A DNA stretch of 7,177 bases from Candidatus Melainabacteria bacterium (GTDB lineage Bacteria > Cyanobacteriota > Vampirovibrionia > Obscuribacterales > Obscuribacteraceae): contig JACMKL010000467.1 in the NCBI GenBank assembly GCA_014380105.1, forward strand, positions 1 through 7,177, given 5' to 3'. The position numbers and the translations under genes were made by a program. Numbering within the stretch: the first letter of the stretch is position 1; each line of letters opens with the position of its first letter. Shown one piece after another: positions 6,213 through 7,177 of the stretch. The notes under the pieces are model-generated. The model was given only the letters and a program-made list of their open reading frames with translations, was not told the DNA's origin and ran no database searches.

Positions 6213-6368
6213 TCGTGCGGCTTAACTCGCGCGACCGAAGTTCACGAATCCGTAGAACTATTGGCCAATCATACGTGTAGCCAAGTGTGGTGCCACTATA
6301 TCGAAGCGATGGGCGGGCCGAATCGAAAGATTTCCTTCACGACTGGACCGCTGAACTACAGAACCTGA
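6192..6368 (+). CDS. Possible small protein of 58 residues
   Basis: The ATG at 6192 is preceded by GAGG at 6182-6185 with six bases between, a good ribosome binding site. The frame runs 58 codons to TGA at 6366-6368. The product contains ATEVHESVELLANHT (14-28), VWCHYIEAMGGPNRKISF near 32-49, two Cys close together (29 and 34) and a further Cys at 9. No family is recognised and there is no membrane segment. Another plus frame (GTG at 6287 to 6475) and a minus frame are also open here, so the coding frame is not secure. Confidence 0.25.
   Translation: MRSSRTHSCGLTRATEVHESVELLANHTCSQVWCHYIEAMGGPNRKISFTTGPLNYRT
6203..6220. repeat. Perfect seven-base hairpin
   Basis: CCGCACG (6203-6209) and CGTGCGG (6214-6220) pair perfectly across a CATT loop. 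There is no T run on either side. It lies about 45 bases from the terminator at 6139-6159, and together they could form the 3' part of a structured minus-strand transcript. The family of such an RNA is not recognised. Confidence 0.4.
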
Positions 6369-6527
6369 TCATATGGTACCTGTCCTGGTCAGTTGAACAC
6401 AGCGTTGACAGCGCTGCTTTGCCTAAGCGAAGCCTTTCTAAGGGTTTTGCGATACCTCAACTCAAGCGCAGATGAGAGCTTGAGCTGAGAGATGAAAGAG
6501 AATAACCGATTGGTAAGAAATTTCATC
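6213..6527. other. Stretch of about 300 bases with no secure gene
   Basis: Several short frames are open on both strands (plus 6192-6368 and 6287-6475; minus pieces around 6258-6360) but none is clearly better than the others. The stretch holds the strong hairpin at 6456-6489 and a GAAA-capped stem, AATC-GAAA-GATT, near 6321-6332. It is probably the 3' untranslated and intergenic region of the TPR-like gene, with decayed coding sequence. No tRNA, tmRNA or RNase P signature was seen. Confidence 0.5.
6456..6489. terminator. Long hairpin downstream of the TPR-like gene
   Basis: CTCAACTCAAGC (6456-6467) and GCTTGAGCTGAG (6478-6489) form a twelve-base stem with one A-C mismatch and a ten-base loop. 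On the minus strand it begins 39 bases after the stop of the gene ending at 6528. No T run follows on either strand, so it may stabilise the 3' end or assist termination rather than act alone. It resembles in kind the T-less hairpin at 3337-3365. Confidence 0.4.
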
Positions 6528-7177
6528 TTAGCGCCGGCGGTCATTATGACGGAAATGATCACCATCACTGAAGTAATGCGGTCCACCAAAAATGACACCA
6601 CTGTAGTGAGAACGATAACTTGCGAAGACTTCGCGAACAATCTTGTCTGCGCGTTGGTCGAGTGCACGAGCTTCAGTAGCTCTTCCTGAACTTCGATAAA
6701 CGCTTGCAAGCAGCTGCAGTGATGAAAACAACTGCGTTTGCGCCGAATAACCACTCGCCTCACAAGTAGAGATAGCCACGAGTAACAACTCCTCGGACTC
6801 GAGATATTCGGAGCAAAAGAACTTCAATCGAGCAAAATGATTGAGAGCATAAACAAGTGCACTATTCACAAAAGAAGCATGTTTAGCGCGCTCGCGATAA
6901 ATTTCGATGGCGCGTCTGTAGAGATCTGAGCACTCCGAAATCTTTGCTTGCCCAATGCTGTCAGCAATATGCAGCTTTGCAGCATTTGAAGTAAAAACCG
7001 ACGGTATCACCTTTTGACTCAAAGCGTCTGCCAAGCGATGAGCGGCCCCTGCAATGGGAAGTGAGTCTTCTGAATAGTTGGCAGTGCGAAATTGATACAA
7101 ACTTCTAGCTTCGACTTCAAAATCATCGGAGATAAGTCGTTTAGCCTGCAGACGCAGGAGAAGCAGAGTGTCAAGCG
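6528..7177 (-). CDS. TPR-like repeat protein, C-terminal 215 residues, 5' end outside window
   Basis: The frame is open from the right edge (first complete codon at 7175) to a TAA at 6530-6528, so the start is missing. A TTG at 7100 is internal and not the start, because the repeat pattern continues upstream of it. Four helical hairpin units can be seen: around residues 5-33 (LLRLQAKRLISDDFEVEARSLY in part), 68-100 (CSDLYRRAIEIYRERA), 105-140 (VYALNHFARLKFF, EYLESEELLLVAI) and 148-183 (LQLLASVYRSSGRATEARAL). These carry TPR-type small and aromatic positions but are divergent. TPR arrays mediate protein-protein contacts. The last 30 residues change to a Gly/His/Asp/Arg-rich tail (GGPHYFSDGDHFRHNDRRR). 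I see no signal peptide in the part present. Such arrays often follow a kinase domain in organisms of this type, so the missing N-terminus could be one, but that is speculation. Confidence 0.8.
   Translation of the reverse strand, partial: LDTLLLLRLQAKRLISDDFEVEARSLYQFRTANYSEDSLPIAGAAHRLADALSQKVIPSVFTSNAAKLHIADSIGQAKISECSDLYRRAIEIYRERAKHASFVNSALVYALNHFARLKFFCSEYLESEELLLVAISTCEASGYSAQTQLFSSLQLLASVYRSSGRATEARALDQRADKIVREVFASYRSHYSGVIFGGPHYFSDGDHFRHNDRRR

Noticed and set aside
6181..6230. Resemblance of the CCGCACG hairpin region to a group II intron domain or tmRNA end
   Set aside because: The flanking bases do not match domain V, a tRNA-like T arm, or RNase P signatures, and no reverse transcriptase gene is present.
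6492..6689. Plus-strand frames, including one ending in GGHYDGNDHHH
   Set aside because: They lie opposite the C-terminal end of the TPR-like gene. The His/Asp-rich reading is short, follows a TAA, and mirrors the His/Asp codons of the real gene.
6389..6763. Minus-strand frame of 124 codons
   Set aside because: Over 6528-6763 it is a shadow of the TPR-like gene, which has the continuous repeat pattern; the rest is hydrophobic without order.

Overview
The window is a bacterial chromosome segment of moderate GC content. It has a large gene-dense left part (1-4957) and a worn, gene-poor right part (about 4960-6527), followed by the 3' part of another gene running in from the right edge. The organism cannot be fixed from sequence alone. 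A membrane serine/threonine kinase with a C-terminal leucine-rich-repeat-like domain, TPR proteins with divergent repeats, and many lineage-specific proteins are familiar from Candidatus Obscuribacter-type Melainabacteria (Vampirovibrionia) and from Planctomycetota. The modest GC makes me lean to the former. This is an inference of low to moderate confidence.

Layout. (1) 1-732, minus: 5' part (244 codons) of an unrecognised protein whose gene leaves the window at base 1. It starts with a DxDxDGxxD calcium-binding-type loop and has a good Shine-Dalgarno sequence. (2) 733-1176: divergent intergenic region. (3) 1177-3273, plus: receptor-like Ser/Thr protein kinase with a complete catalytic set, one transmembrane helix and LRR-like repeats. 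(4) 3274-3406: convergent intergenic region with two hairpins. (5) 3407-4957, minus: 516-residue protein of unknown function, apparently with two domains. (6) 4961-5340, minus: degraded TPR-like coding sequence broken by a frame change, abutting the start of gene 5. (7) 5343-5675, plus: small gene of unknown function, followed with a stop-start overlap by a short relict that changes frame twice (5675-5828). (8) 5825-6212, minus: a second relict whose two halves join if one A is removed from a run of six. An intrinsic-terminator-like hairpin with a T run lies within it. (9) 6213-6527: weakly coding stretch with hairpins. (10) 6528-7177, minus: C-terminal 215 residues of a TPR-like protein whose start lies beyond the right edge.

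The kinase is the only gene whose biochemical role can be named: transmembrane signalling by Ser/Thr phosphorylation, with an extracytoplasmic repeat domain as the probable sensor. The TPR proteins fit a protein-protein interaction role. No operon ties the kinase to its neighbours, which are divergent on one side and convergent on the other. I do not see a defence system, mobile element, CRISPR array, tRNA or rRNA. The most noteworthy points are the coding sequences hidden at the window edges, the unrecognised 516-residue protein, and the cluster of small genes and frameshifted relicts at 4960-6212.
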